From contig MU385951.1 in the NCBI GenBank assembly GCA_022497145.1, positions 1-64,000 on the forward strand: a DNA stretch of 64,000 bases, in the 5' to 3' direction. Below are positions 11,872 through 22,142 of the stretch, piece after piece; position 1 is the stretch's first letter; each line of letters opens with the position of its first letter. Below the pieces are notes generated by a model that was given only the letters and a program-made list of their open reading frames with translations, did no database searches and was not told the DNA's origin. This DNA comes from Rostrohypoxylon terebratum (taxonomy: Eukaryota; Ascomycota; Sordariomycetes; Xylariales; Hypoxylaceae). The position numbers and the translations under genes were made by a program.

Positions 11872-14628
11872 ATGGATGATCAGGAGGTTATCCTAGACGC
11901 CTTTAATTCGCGGCCCGATGAATATGCCCGCCTGAATAATCTATCAGTCAATTCTCAGGGCAGTATTTCTCCCCTATTTGATCATATCCAAAGTTCAAAG
12001 CTACTATCCGATGAGATTGATGATGCTGTCCTTCCTCAATTGAATATTCCTCGGCTTGTTGTTCGAACCGAGCAGCTCGGTGTATCCAAAGAGTCCCTTG
12101 AGCTACTGAGCCGCGTTAACTCGCTAGGACGCGGGAATGAGCAGGACTTCAGCCTTCCTACCTCTCGCGACACCACAAGATTGAAACTAGAACTACCATT
12201 ACTCCAGACTGACCCCGACTACGACTATCGGGAATTGACTCGGCGTGTTAAAGAACAGAGGAAGGCCGATATAGACCTATCAAGTATTCCATCAGAGCCT
12301 TTGAACACTTCCAATGATGAAAGTCTTGATTTTCCAGATTCAGCCTACCGATACAAACAAAAGTTACAAACAGAAATTCAAGACGAAAAATTAGATATTC
12401 CCAAGGCAGCATTGCACTATCTTGCATCTATCCTAAAAGACGAATGGACACAGGATAAGCAACATGAATTAGAGGACACATTATCTCGTCGGACGGTATG
12501 TCTTGTATAAATCGGGATTCATATGACTAACTGGACTTAGCGTCTCCGGGACCTGGTTATTACGCCTCCTCTGACCCCTCGAGATCCTCATGAAGACTAC
12601 TTCGTCCCCGACGAGGAGGTCTGCCAAATTCCAATTCCATCGGATCCAAGTACTTTATTCGAGGACGATGTGAGAAAAGCTGAGGCGAATTTACCACGGC
12701 AAGATGACTGTCATTTCGAACGTTCAGCATCCTTGGATCTGGAATCCTCGGCTATGGCCTCATCAGAGGACTTGCCGTTACTCGAGCAACAAATGCCAAA
12801 GCTTAGTTCATTGAAGGTTGAGGGACCTCTAACCCCAGTGGACTCTTTGCCGCCATCCTCTGAAATGGCAATAGATTTATTGGGCTTTGCAAACATGGTA
12901 GATATCGATCAAGTCTTGGGTGAGCAACACCTAGGCCAGACAAGTGTAACTCACGAAAGCGTTCCCGGAATATTCAGCAACGAGGCTCTGGCCTTATTAG
13001 AGGATAAGGCGGCATCGGCGAGGAGAAATGTTGAACAAGAGCAATTACAGAGTGCTGATGCGATCGCCCGAATCGAAATCCCCACTATAGACTTCTTGAT
13101 ACCCGAACCCGAGTGGCAACGGGTGCCATCGGATGCCATAGCGCAGCTCGAATTCATTCTGAAAACATGCCAAGTGTTTAAAATATTACCATGGCCAAAG
13201 AATTCCCAGACAGAAAGAGAGTTACATTGGTCCCCGTTCCCATCTAGGATGGGCCGCATCTCTTTGAATGAAGAGGTCGATGACGATGTCGATGATAACG
13301 ACAGGAAACTGCTTGATGACCCTTATATAGATAAGGTAGCGACGAGCGCAGACTATGTTTGGAAAAAGCCAGGACTGGCAATTCTCCAGGAATTCGAAGA
13401 GGAAGAGCAGCTGGAACCTTCATCGGATGATAACGACGACACCAGCATAGAGTCTCTTGTGCGGAAAAGGAGGCTCGAGTCTGCGAATTTGGATCCAGAT
13501 CCTAACAGTCGGCCGGCTTTGGGGTCGTCAGTTGGATCGAACCAAGTCCCTAGAGACACAGAACTAGAACCATACCAATTTCCTAGCCTTCTTTTAGGCT
13601 ATGATGATTCCTCTGCTACGTCGACTTTGATTGCCAACCACATCAACTTCCATACTTCAAAGCGGCAGAAGAATATCAAGAGCTCTTTCTTTCCATGTTT
13701 CACTAATACATCGACCAAAGGAGAGGAAAAGCAAAAGGGAGACACGAAAGTCAAAGCCTCCATCCGACAAGAGGCAAGCACGCTAAATTCCCATCCAGAG
13801 CCTGCATTAGGAATCCCGGCCCCATGCCCAAGATACCGACCGACGTCAGCCCCAACAAAAATCATCAAAGCCTTGACACTCGATCGCGGGGTTTTCTCAC
13901 GCCTTGAGAAATTTTATCCGAACGCCGAGATTATTGAACGAGACTTCGACCGGTGGAATACGTTGGCATGGGACCGCAATTCGGTATCCCGTTCACCAGT
14001 TGTGTCTCCGCTTGCGGCCGAAGCGGATGTGATTGTTTCGCCCACCACTGGTGTTATAGTGACCACGCTACTCAAAGCCATGCAGAAACCGTCGCCAGGC
14101 CATAAAGGCCTTGCAGCGATCCGCGAGCGTATCCGCAACGTCGCGCTTCGGTACGAACACCTCATAGTTCTCGTGTCAGAGGGAAACCGCATTGACGAGA
14201 CAGCTCGAGATCTTACACCCTCCGAATGTGCCGCCTACGCCGACTTTTCCGGGTTCGTAGTTGGGCAAGACACTAATGCGCAGGTGTATTATGTTGGAGG
14301 CGGCAATTGCACACTTACGAAGTGGCTTGTCTCTTTTTTAACTCGCTATTCTCCCGAAGCGGCTGAAGTAAGGGATCTTCTAATACAAGAGGAAACATTA
14401 TGGGAGCTATTTCTGCGACGAGCTGGGATGAATGCGTATGCTGCGCAAGCCATACTAGGGCATTTGAAAGCCCCAGACGACATAGGCAAGGAAGAGGGCG
14501 GTAAGTACGGGTTGCCGGCATTCATTAGGATGGCGCCTGCGGAGAGAGTGCAGAGCTTTCGTGGCGTCATGGGTGGGGAGCGGGTCTTGCGTAGAATCAA
14601 CGAAGTTTTAGAGACAAGATGGGATTGA
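11872..14628 (+). CDS. XPF-like protein, candidate meiotic Zip2/SHOC1 homologue
   Basis: Protein of 903 aa from exons 11872-12495 and 12541-14628; the 45-nt intron has a GTATGT donor and a GACTAAC branch site. The N-terminal 600 residues are acidic and diverged, with a VITPPLTP segment and a WSPFPSRMGRISL segment. The C-terminal 260 residues resemble an XPF-type nuclease-like core (ERDFDRWNTLAWDRNS, then DVIVSPTTGVIVTTLL and HLIVLVSEGN). The end looks like tandem helix-hairpin-helix motifs (AGMNAYAAQAILGHL and MAPAERVQSFRGVMGGERV). I see no clear ERKxxxD nuclease signature, as expected for the inactive XPF-like ZMM proteins Zip2/SHOC1 that promote meiotic crossovers. The assignment is inferred from architecture, not certain. 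Confidence 0.6.
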
Positions 14629-14881
14629 TTAAGCCAAAGGCTGGCTATGTTATGCTACTAACATATATTGAGCTGATGTAGAGTTCATCCTAGCAGGGAG
14701 TAAAATCTGGCTGGTAATTGAGAGGGCACTTTGCTTAGCTTTGGCTTACTGTCTGTTGCTTGAGATAGCTTAATAAATAGCCTGCGACTTTTAGGAGTCC
14801 GATCATAAGATCCTCGTAACTTTGCGACAGTTCACAACAATGGTATGTGGAAAAGGTTGCCGGCACAATTGATAATAGATA

Positions 14882-16378
14882 TTATTGCTCGAAGTCCTCT
14901 GGCTCCCTTCTTTGAGACCGCTCATCCTCATCGTCTTCTCCATTACTTGGTATCCTCCATATTTTCAAGCTGCTTTCCTTATTTCGTCTGCACATCCAAG
15001 ATTGCTTAGGGGTCGAAATATCGCTATCGCTATCGCTATCGGCGCTGCTGCTCCCATTCTGCGATAGCGACTGTTCATCTTCGTCGTCTTCGTCATCAGG
15101 AAATTCCCAAGACCCGGAACAAGTAGCCAGGACGGTACCGCTCTGGTGCACACACGCACTTCCTACCGTCGACCGGCTCGCAGCCTCCCACCCCCAAGCC
15201 GGAGCATGCGCGCCCTCGCGGCTCCCCACGCCTTCCCATACCTTAACCGTGCCCCCGGTAGTCCCAGACCAAATCTCAAACCCGCCACTACCCTCTTGTC
15301 CGGGAAACGCATCGGCACTGATGCGTTGGTTACCAAGGGCCTCCCGACCCGCCAACCAACCGAGCAGCTTCCCCGTCACGCGCACATCGTAGACGAGAAC
15401 CCCCTTCGACCTGCGCTCGGAAACAAGCAGGTAGCGTCCGCACGGGCTCCAAAGCGTCTGCATGACACCGTCGCCACCAACCCGTGCCTCGGCCGACCCA
15501 GCCGCCGCCGCCACACTCCACGTGGCGGCGCAGGAGCCGTCGGCGCCGGCGAAATCGTACAGCCCGACCCAGCGCGTCCAGGTTCCCGCGGCGACCAGGC
15601 TCGCGTTGCCGGCGTCGGGGGGCTGCGCCGCGAGGCTCGACACCGTGCCCCGCATGCCCACGCCGTTGCCCTTTGCGATGTGCCGCTCCGAGGGGATGGT
15701 CTTGACGCGGAGCACGGGCTCGGAGTTCGTGCGGCTCAGGTCGAATTTGGCGAGCAGGGAGCGCGCGCCCGCGATGAAGTGCGTGCCGGGGTGCGGCCAG
15801 AGGAGGCAGGTGGCGGTTAGGAAGGTCTCTGAGCGATGCTTGGTCAGGGGGTAGGATGCGGAGGCGGGGATGTGGGACGGGGTGGTGGTGGTGGAGGAGG
15901 AGGTGGTGGAGGGGGTTAGGTAGAAGAGCTGGAGCGGGTGGTCCCGTGCTGAGACGAGGAGTTGCTGGGTCCACGGGGACGAGAGGTGGAAGTACGGCGC
16001 GCTAGAGAGGACGGCGCTGGGTTCCGGGAGCTGGATCAGGGCTTGTGGGGTTAAGGGGATGGGTCGGTTGGCGTTTGGGGAGAGCAGGTCTTCGGGAACG
16101 ATGTACCCGGAGATTAAGTTGGAAGAGGAAGATGTGAGGATTGTGGTGCCGTCTGCTGTCCACTGGGCCGTTTCGAAGTAGCCGCAAAGTCCATCGTTTT
16201 TGTCTTTGGGAGGCGGTGGTGAGAAGGTATCACTTTGTAGAGTTATGTCTCCGGTCGAAGCTACGAGTTCGACTCTGCTCTCATGCGGATTCACATCTTC
16301 TTCATCCATCCCAGAAAACTTCCCAATGTTTTCTGGGTTTTCATTTCTGCGAGGCCGTAACTCTAAGGCCTTACTCAT
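14882..16378 (-). CDS. WD40 protein of the TCAB1/Swt21 type
   Basis: Single-exon gene for 498 aa, with unusually GC-rich codons through its middle. The N terminus carries FETAQWTADGTTILTSSS, the first-blade signature of the telomerase/Cajal-body protein TCAB1 (WRAP53) and yeast Swt21. Later blades show LWPHPGTHFIAGARS, VGLYDF, MQTLWSPCGRYLLVSER and GTTGGTVKVWE. An acidic Asp/Ser-rich loop interrupts the last blade before SSLKIWRIP. Relatives bind small nuclear RNPs; Swt21 acts in pre-mRNA splicing. The gene is convergent with the Zip2-like gene (254 bp between stops). Its start codon lies 55 bp from a MITE-like element, so that element sits in its promoter or leader. Confidence 0.75.
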   Translation of the reverse strand: MSKALELRPRRNENPENIGKFSGMDEEDVNPHESRVELVASTGDITLQSDTFSPPPPKDKNDGLCGYFETAQWTADGTTILTSSSSNLISGYIVPEDLLSPNANRPIPLTPQALIQLPEPSAVLSSAPYFHLSSPWTQQLLVSARDHPLQLFYLTPSTTSSSTTTTPSHIPASASYPLTKHRSETFLTATCLLWPHPGTHFIAGARSLLAKFDLSRTNSEPVLRVKTIPSERHIAKGNGVGMRGTVSSLAAQPPDAGNASLVAAGTWTRWVGLYDFAGADGSCAATWSVAAAAGSAEARVGGDGVMQTLWSPCGRYLLVSERRSKGVLVYDVRVTGKLLGWLAGREALGNQRISADAFPGQEGSGGFEIWSGTTGGTVKVWEGVGSREGAHAPAWGWEAASRSTVGSACVHQSGTVLATCSGSWEFPDDEDDEDEQSLSQNGSSSADSDSDSDISTPKQSWMCRRNKESSLKIWRIPSNGEDDEDERSQRREPEDFEQ

Positions 16379-16433
16379 GGCATCTTGGTAAAGTATGAAA
16401 TGCTAAAATACCGTGTAAATGCCATGTAGGTAA

Positions 16434-16806
16434 TACCGCATTTTCTCGAGAATTTGATTGCTTGGCGGGCCCATATTCTTCCAAGCTAAACTATTCTCGG
16501 GGATTTTCTACTGGGATATTTCAACTTCGCGTAACTTTCTTTATTTTTTACTGCTTCGAAATAGTTGATATAAAATAAAATAAACCTCGTCAAATATTAT
16601 TTAAGTTATGCTCAATATATAATAATATTTTGGAATTTTTCTGAATTTTATAAAAACTATTGTTACTAAACATATCAACAATTTCTCGATTTTGATAACA
16701 AATTTGTAAGAGCCTCAAACTATAAACGGCATAACGCCGTCAAAAATGGCTTAGCTTAGATAAATATGGGCCCGCCAAGCAATCAAATTCTCGAGAAAAT
16801 GCGGTA
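16434..16806. mobile_element. MITE-like element with 41-bp perfect TIRs and TA flanks
   Basis: Positions 16434-16476 and 16764-16806 are perfect inverted copies of each other (43 bp including terminal TA). Taking TA as the target-site duplication gives a 369-bp element with 41-bp perfect inverted repeats beginning CCGCATTTTCTCGAG. Similarity continues imperfectly for about 15 bp inward. The interior is very AT-rich and has no coding capacity. TA duplication and structure fit a non-autonomous Tc1/mariner-type element (inference). Confidence 0.85.
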
Positions 16807-17586
16807 GTTAGATCTCTATCGGGTAGAGCTGAGCTAACTATCTCGGGTAATCAAGCTTCGAACTTGGGAACCCTGGGATTGTAGGATTTCAATGAGAATG
16901 GGGAACCTGATCTATCCACTGAAACATAGTGGGTCCTTTTCGAAGGTGTACAAGCATTAAATGCCAAGCATTATGTATGATGCTAACAAGATGCTCCTGC
17001 ATTTGTGCCTTATCGGCAGATTTAGTATGTGGGAGTACCTATCAAAACTTAGAGCACTATCAAGTACCCAGTACAGGTGCATGTGATGGGGGTCCTCTAA
17101 TGTACAATACAGTTGCACGCGGTAGCTGCGTGCCACAGCTTACCCCCCCGGACCCTGAAGAGCATATCATGACTTGTTCCTGAGCTGCTGACATCCTGAT
17201 TTCTAGCGTACAAAGTACCTAAATTGAAACCATCTTCCTTTCAACGATCCTCGACTACGCTCATCGCCAAAACAACATCGCAATATCGCGGTATAGGATT
17301 TATCCCCATGCGCCATGTTCCGATAGCACAGGAAGGCTATCAACTTCTGGGCGTGACGCGCAACTCGTCCTCGTCTTCATTTCCGCCTCATCCAGATCGC
17401 CTTTGGGATCGCCCGCCCACCTACTTGGTCAGCTCTGGTTGGCCCAGTCTCAACAATCCAGCGTTGGCATCACGCTATTCCGTTAGACTTGGGGAGGGAA
17501 CCCTCTTTCTAGCTGCTTAATATATTCTTGCTTTTATTTATATCTACTCATCTCAACGAGGAGGTGTTGCATCGATATCAGACATC
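16807..17586. other. Intergenic, promoter side of the PQ-loop gene
   Basis: Open frames at about 16929-17183 and 17224-17520 have no recognisable family features and I treat them as non-coding or leader sequence. Confidence 0.4.
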
Positions 17587-18739
17587 ATGGATAGTTGGAG
17601 TGTGTACGTCACCGACCGTTGCGATTCGCTTCGCGAGGGGGGTTTCACCAACTTCTTTATTTCCATGTGAGTACCTATAGATACTACATTACCTTTCACC
17701 CTTAACAGTCATGAGGACCTCGGTGATGTTAATTACAGTTGTTACCTAGTCTAATCGTCATCGGTATCATGCTATCCTACGTAACGCAACACTATCGGAT
17801 CATTTCCCGTGGTTCCTCTGAAGGCATTTCTCCGTACTTCGTCCTACTCGGTGTCACGTCGGCGAACTCCCAGTTTGGGAATATCCTTACACTGCCCCAA
17901 TCACGAGCCGACGTTGCCTGTTGCAAGGAAGTCAGTCCTTTTGAATGTACTGCTGGGTTACTCGGTATTGCACAAATTGGAACACAGTGGATATGTTTCG
18001 CCGTCATGTTTGTCGCCACCTCGAATCGTACTTGTTTAGAATAAAGTTGCTGACCGCATTTAGCTTGGTTTTGTTCTTGGTCTTCTTCCGTAGGGATGAA
18101 GTCGACGATGAGTGCGAACGAGATCCCGACCAGCCAACTTGGAGGACAGCAATTACCGTGGCCGCATTATGTCTAGTCCACGGTCTCCTTGTTGTCATTA
18201 TATCAGCTGCATTCGCACTAGGCGCCCCTGGATACTTGGGCGCATGGGCAAATTTCCTGGGGATTATGTCTGCCGTGCTCGCTGCTATTCAATACATTCC
18301 TCAGATCTGGACTACATACCGCATCAAGCATGCTGGTAGTCTGAGTATCCTCATGATGTGCATCCAAACCCCCGGTGGACTCCTTTTTGCTGCCAGTCTG
18401 GCAGCACGCCTTGGTTGGGCAGGTTGGAGTTCGTGGGGCGTCTACGTTCTGACCGCTATAATGCAGGGTATCCTGCTAGCCATGGCCATATCGTACGAGT
18501 GGCCATCACAAGAAGAGCGAGCTCATCATTCTTCCCCAGGACCACAACGACCACCTTATAACCGACGAACTACGCCCAGGGTCCTGCCTTCCCCTGGCCC
18601 GTACTCGGCTCACTTGCAAGCGTATGCTGAAACACAGGAAGAAATCGAACGTGCTCTTGATCGTGAAAGTGTTCAAGGAGTGGGGGAAAACCAACCTCTC
18701 TTAGCACCAGGGGGATTGGGCAGCTCAGGTGTTCGGTAA
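17587..18739 (+). CDS. PQ-loop repeat membrane protein
   Basis: Predicted seven-helix membrane protein of the PQ-loop/SWEET-like superfamily, 337 aa. Relatives sit in vacuolar or other internal membranes; some export amino acids. Exons are 17587-17666, 17750-18007 and 18064-18739. The first acceptor is the TAG at 17749, because an earlier one at 17738 would run into a stop. The second junction gives CFAVILVLFLVFFRRDE. Two PQ-type hinges are visible: GNILTLPQS in the first half and AAIQYIPQIWTTYR in the second, the latter followed by SLSILMMCIQTPGG. The C-terminal 80 residues are hydrophilic and cytosolic-looking, with a QPLL motif near the end that could be a dileucine-type vacuolar sorting signal (inference). 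Confidence 0.85.
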
Positions 18740-19510
18740 TGGATCATTGCATTGACCTTAAAAGAGCAAAGCCGACTCTACTTTTGTTTCTTCATCAGGG
18801 CTCTACCTCTTGACCACAAGAATGTCCATATTTGTCTGCTTAACAACTGATCCAGATTTGAGAAGTGTCGTGATTATATAAGAATCAAAATGATTCCCAT
18901 ACATGTACACGGTAGACGGAGTACATTTGCTAGTGTAAGTTGATAATTGATAGATCTAGCATTGATAAAAGAATTGAATTAATTACCTAGGAAAACGGTG
19001 GGGTTGAATGGATCTAGAATGAATACGTGTTGTGAATTATCATGAAATATACAATATCCAATCATGAGCCATGATGATTCAGAATGATCCATAGCAGCTT
19101 CCGGCTTATTTCTCGTGAAGCTTCAGTGCAAAAATCAAGCTAAGGCAATAGGTACAGCATCGCTACTGCACCTACTTGAAAGAATTAGGGGACTCGTTCC
19201 TGCTGCGGGACCAACCAATAATGCGCGTGATTGCGCTACGACTCTGATTGGTCCAAACCCATTATCTCTTGGGTTCTTGCCGATGGGGTTTTGAGTCAAT
19301 GTTCAATGTGTCATGACTTGAGAATTGTCCTTCCTTTTCCAACGACAATAATTCATATTTGGTTTGACACTGTGCTGCTCGATTGGTCGCGTTCGTGCGC
19401 TTGGAGTTTTTTCCCTTAGTTTGAAGCATTAGATTGCATTTCTTTTGCATTTCTTTCTCGCCGAACATACCGCTTGAAATAACCTCAGACGCAGTTTCGT
19501 TATCTCCGTC
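18740..19510. other. Intergenic, no gene recognised
   Basis: 3' flank of the PQ-loop gene and promoter of the next gene. Nothing else supported. Confidence 0.5.
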
Positions 19511-20732
19511 ATGGCAATTTACAGCGCTGTCCCGCCTCCTCCGGATCTCGCAGCTACAACGACCGATCCAAGTGAGCAACAGTCGCAGCCGCAGCAGCAA
19601 CAGCAACAACAACAAGAATCGCATCAGTTGCCCAACCCTAGTTTGCCGCTAACGAATGCACCATCTGGTGTTGATATCGAGGCATGGACGCTTTCTGCCC
19701 TTGAGTCACTCAGCGTATCTCCAATTGCCCGTGGCACTGGTACCCCGCTATCAATTCCGCTAGACGAAGAATCTCAGAAGAAGGCATCCGTCACAATCCA
19801 AGATCCTCGTGCTAAGTCCACGGCAATTACCCCTCCCCCACGTCCACTATCTCGCCGCGACAGCCAAAAGAGACGAGAGGCACTGCTTAAGGGCAAGGAA
19901 GGCAGTCGACAGCGACGGCGCTGGGAAAATGGTACGTTTTATCTATGTGAACTACCCCAAAACGATTAATGTAATATTAATGATGGGACGGACTAACGAG
20001 AAACACCCCCTTTAGACCGCCTGATCCACGTGCCGAATGTACAACCACCAGAACCTCATGATTGGGAACCACGTCCTTTATATCCCGTGAACCATATACC
20101 ATACCAGATTGCGATTGCATGGGACAAGAGAGTTCGTGCTGAAGTCGAGGAAAAGAGAGCTGTCGCAGCCCGTCGTAAGCAGATGCAAACCCGCACCCTC
20201 GGCGACGAACATGTTACGGGACGAGTACCAAGAGAGTTATTCCAGCGTGCCAAGAAGACCCCCGCTATGAAGACATGGGTTCGTTCTCTCGAGGAGCCCG
20301 TTCGACGGTACCTAGTTGATCAACAACTCGCCAAGGAGCCCGCGTCTTCAAATAGTGAAGAAGACACGGAGGACGAAGAGATTGTGTTTGTTGGTCGTGA
20401 TGGTAGCATGCGGGAGGGTTGGAAGAAGGCGAAGAAAGAGAAACAAGGCAAGACTGAGGAAGAAGGGATGATTTTCGATGCCTTAGGCAACGAGGCCGAT
20501 TGTGCATTTAGGTATGTCTAGAAATCATAATTATCTAAGGTTGCTATCGTGGGTATGCTAACATGACAGTAGACGCTGGATTACGCATTCCATCTCTGAT
20601 TACTACGGCTTGAATTCTCGCTCCGTCTTCATAGGCACCCCGAAGCGTAAGGTTGTCTACGTGCAGATGAAGACAGGACACGCATCACCAGTCCAAACAG
20701 ATCTTCCCCGGCCACTATGGGAGCTTTGCTGA
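19511..20732 (+). CDS. R3H-associated N-terminal domain protein
   Basis: Protein of 358 aa from exons 19511-19931, 20016-20511 and 20573-20732. Both joins keep frame (WEN|DRLIHVPNV and CAF|RRWITHS); the second intron has a GCTAAC branch site. A TAGAC/AGACG ambiguity leaves one alternative acceptor 3 nt upstream that would add a Ser. The N terminus has a polyglutamine tract. The conserved core (RRRWENDRLIHVPNVQPP, DWEPRPLYPVNHIPY, then a long charged helix) is the region found next to R3H nucleic-acid-binding domains (R3H-assoc). No clear R3H motif is seen here. The acidic stretch SEEDTEDEEIVF precedes the last exon. A role in RNA or ssDNA biology is inferred from family only. Confidence 0.75.
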
Positions 20733-21200
20733 TACTTCACAAAGATCCTAACGAGTGCAGCATCCCCCTTTTTAGACACCATTAGGTTTTATGATGGCAT
20801 TACAGTTGTATAGATCTTCTACAGACAGACTTAGATTTGCATAGGGTGGCAATGCTCTTCTAATAAATCCCTCGATAGAAACTAGTTTTGGCCCCTTGGC
20901 GTAGTACAAAGTAGCATCTTATGTTTTTTACGACATATATGATGGACACCATTACTGTAGGCAAAGAAAATCTAGGGTAAGATTGACTCCGTCATCCATA
21001 CATCTCAGCTTTCAGCCCCAAAGGATCCAAGGTTGTCCTTCGGTGAGTCATCCTACGGACCATTTTTGTTGGCCGCCAATCCTTCGGGACTCTCCATTAC
21101 CCCACACCCTTTGAATTAGGCAACGTCGTCTCAAAGCTATCACAACCCAAACGTACACAGTGTATGGTAATCAACATACTCGAACCAAAGACATCTCAAA
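20733..21200. other. Intergenic, no gene recognised
   Basis: 3' flank of the R3H-associated gene and short promoter of the F-box gene. Confidence 0.5.
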
Positions 21201-22142
21201 ATGTCTCTCTCAAACTTACCGACAGAGACGCTATCTCTCATTCTAAAATGCCTCGCAGATGAGGACCTAGCTACCCTGCTCATCGCGCAGCGCGTATGCA
21301 AGCGATTCCACGCCATCATACAGCACATTTTAGAGCATCACTCTTCGGACAAAGAGTACTTACCCCAGGCCGACGCTTCCCAAGCCGTGAACCCGCTCCT
21401 CTGGCAACACTTCTCCCACATCTTGGACACTCTCGAGGTATCCTTGGCCTCCGGCAGGCAAGGAAGGGCTGTTACGGATATCAACTTGCCGTTCTACGAG
21501 TTACCTTGGGTCAGGCGTCGCACACCTGTGGACGAGGAGGGGAGACGGCCGCGGCCGCGGAACAGGGATGTGCGCGGGATCCCGCATCTGAGGCCCGAGG
21601 CGAGTTGGCGACGGCTCAGCTTGACGTGGGGGATGGATCCGGGTATCAAGAGGCTGGATATCGTGCACTGGTCGGTGGCACACGGAGGCACGGGCTTGAG
21701 TTACACACAGCTTGAGATCCCGTCGACGGCGACGGCAGACGGGAAGGGGGGAGGGGACGGCGTTCTCACGATGGGCTTGTTCTACGATCTGATGACTTCG
21801 GGGGTAAGACATAAGGCCCGTTTGACGAAGGGTTGGCAGTTGATGCTCGGTTGCCGGCTAGGCAATTACGATAATTGGAAGAAGATGAGATCGCGGAGCC
21901 AGTATCCGACAAGGGGGGCGATCAAGAGCCTGCTTGTGCCTGAAGAGGGCAGCGCCGTGTTGTACGCGCCGAAATATAGGAGTTGCATTCAGAGCAGTAC
22001 ACACTTGAGAAAGGAGAGCGAAAACGAGGATGATCTTGCTTGGGATCCTAAACCAATTGGAGGTTTGCCGATCGTCTCGCGCCCGTGGCAAGGCCCTGAT
22101 AATGATTGGAGCAAGATGGCTTCGAGCGGCGATTTAGATTGA
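21201..22142 (+). CDS. F-box domain protein
   Basis: Single-exon gene for 313 aa. Residues 1-45 form an F-box: LSNLPTETLSLILKCL, then LATLLIAQRVCKRFHAII. That predicts binding to Skp1 and a role as substrate receptor of an SCF ubiquitin ligase. The remainder (conserved-looking patches EASWRRLSLTWG and TMGLFYDLMTSG) shows no LRR or WD repeats. It resembles the many fungal F-box proteins of unknown substrate that have a C-terminal region with Trp-rich patches. Start taken at the first ATG, directly before the F-box. Confidence 0.85.
   Translation: MSLSNLPTETLSLILKCLADEDLATLLIAQRVCKRFHAIIQHILEHHSSDKEYLPQADASQAVNPLLWQHFSHILDTLEVSLASGRQGRAVTDINLPFYELPWVRRRTPVDEEGRRPRPRNRDVRGIPHLRPEASWRRLSLTWGMDPGIKRLDIVHWSVAHGGTGLSYTQLEIPSTATADGKGGGDGVLTMGLFYDLMTSGVRHKARLTKGWQLMLGCRLGNYDNWKKMRSRSQYPTRGAIKSLLVPEEGSAVLYAPKYRSCIQSSTHLRKESENEDDLAWDPKPIGGLPIVSRPWQGPDNDWSKMASSGDLD

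Noticed and set aside
15146..15974. Long open frames antisense to and out of phase with the WD40 gene
   Set aside because: The region is GC-rich, so stops are rare in all frames; the products are Arg/Pro/Ala-rich with no family features, while the minus-strand frame has WD40 signatures.
16855..16900. TTCGAACTTGGGAA-like string resembling a tRNA T-arm
   Set aside because: No matching acceptor, D or anticodon arms around it.
17224..17520. Plus-strand open frame upstream of the PQ-loop gene
   Set aside because: No family features and it lies where a promoter or leader is expected.
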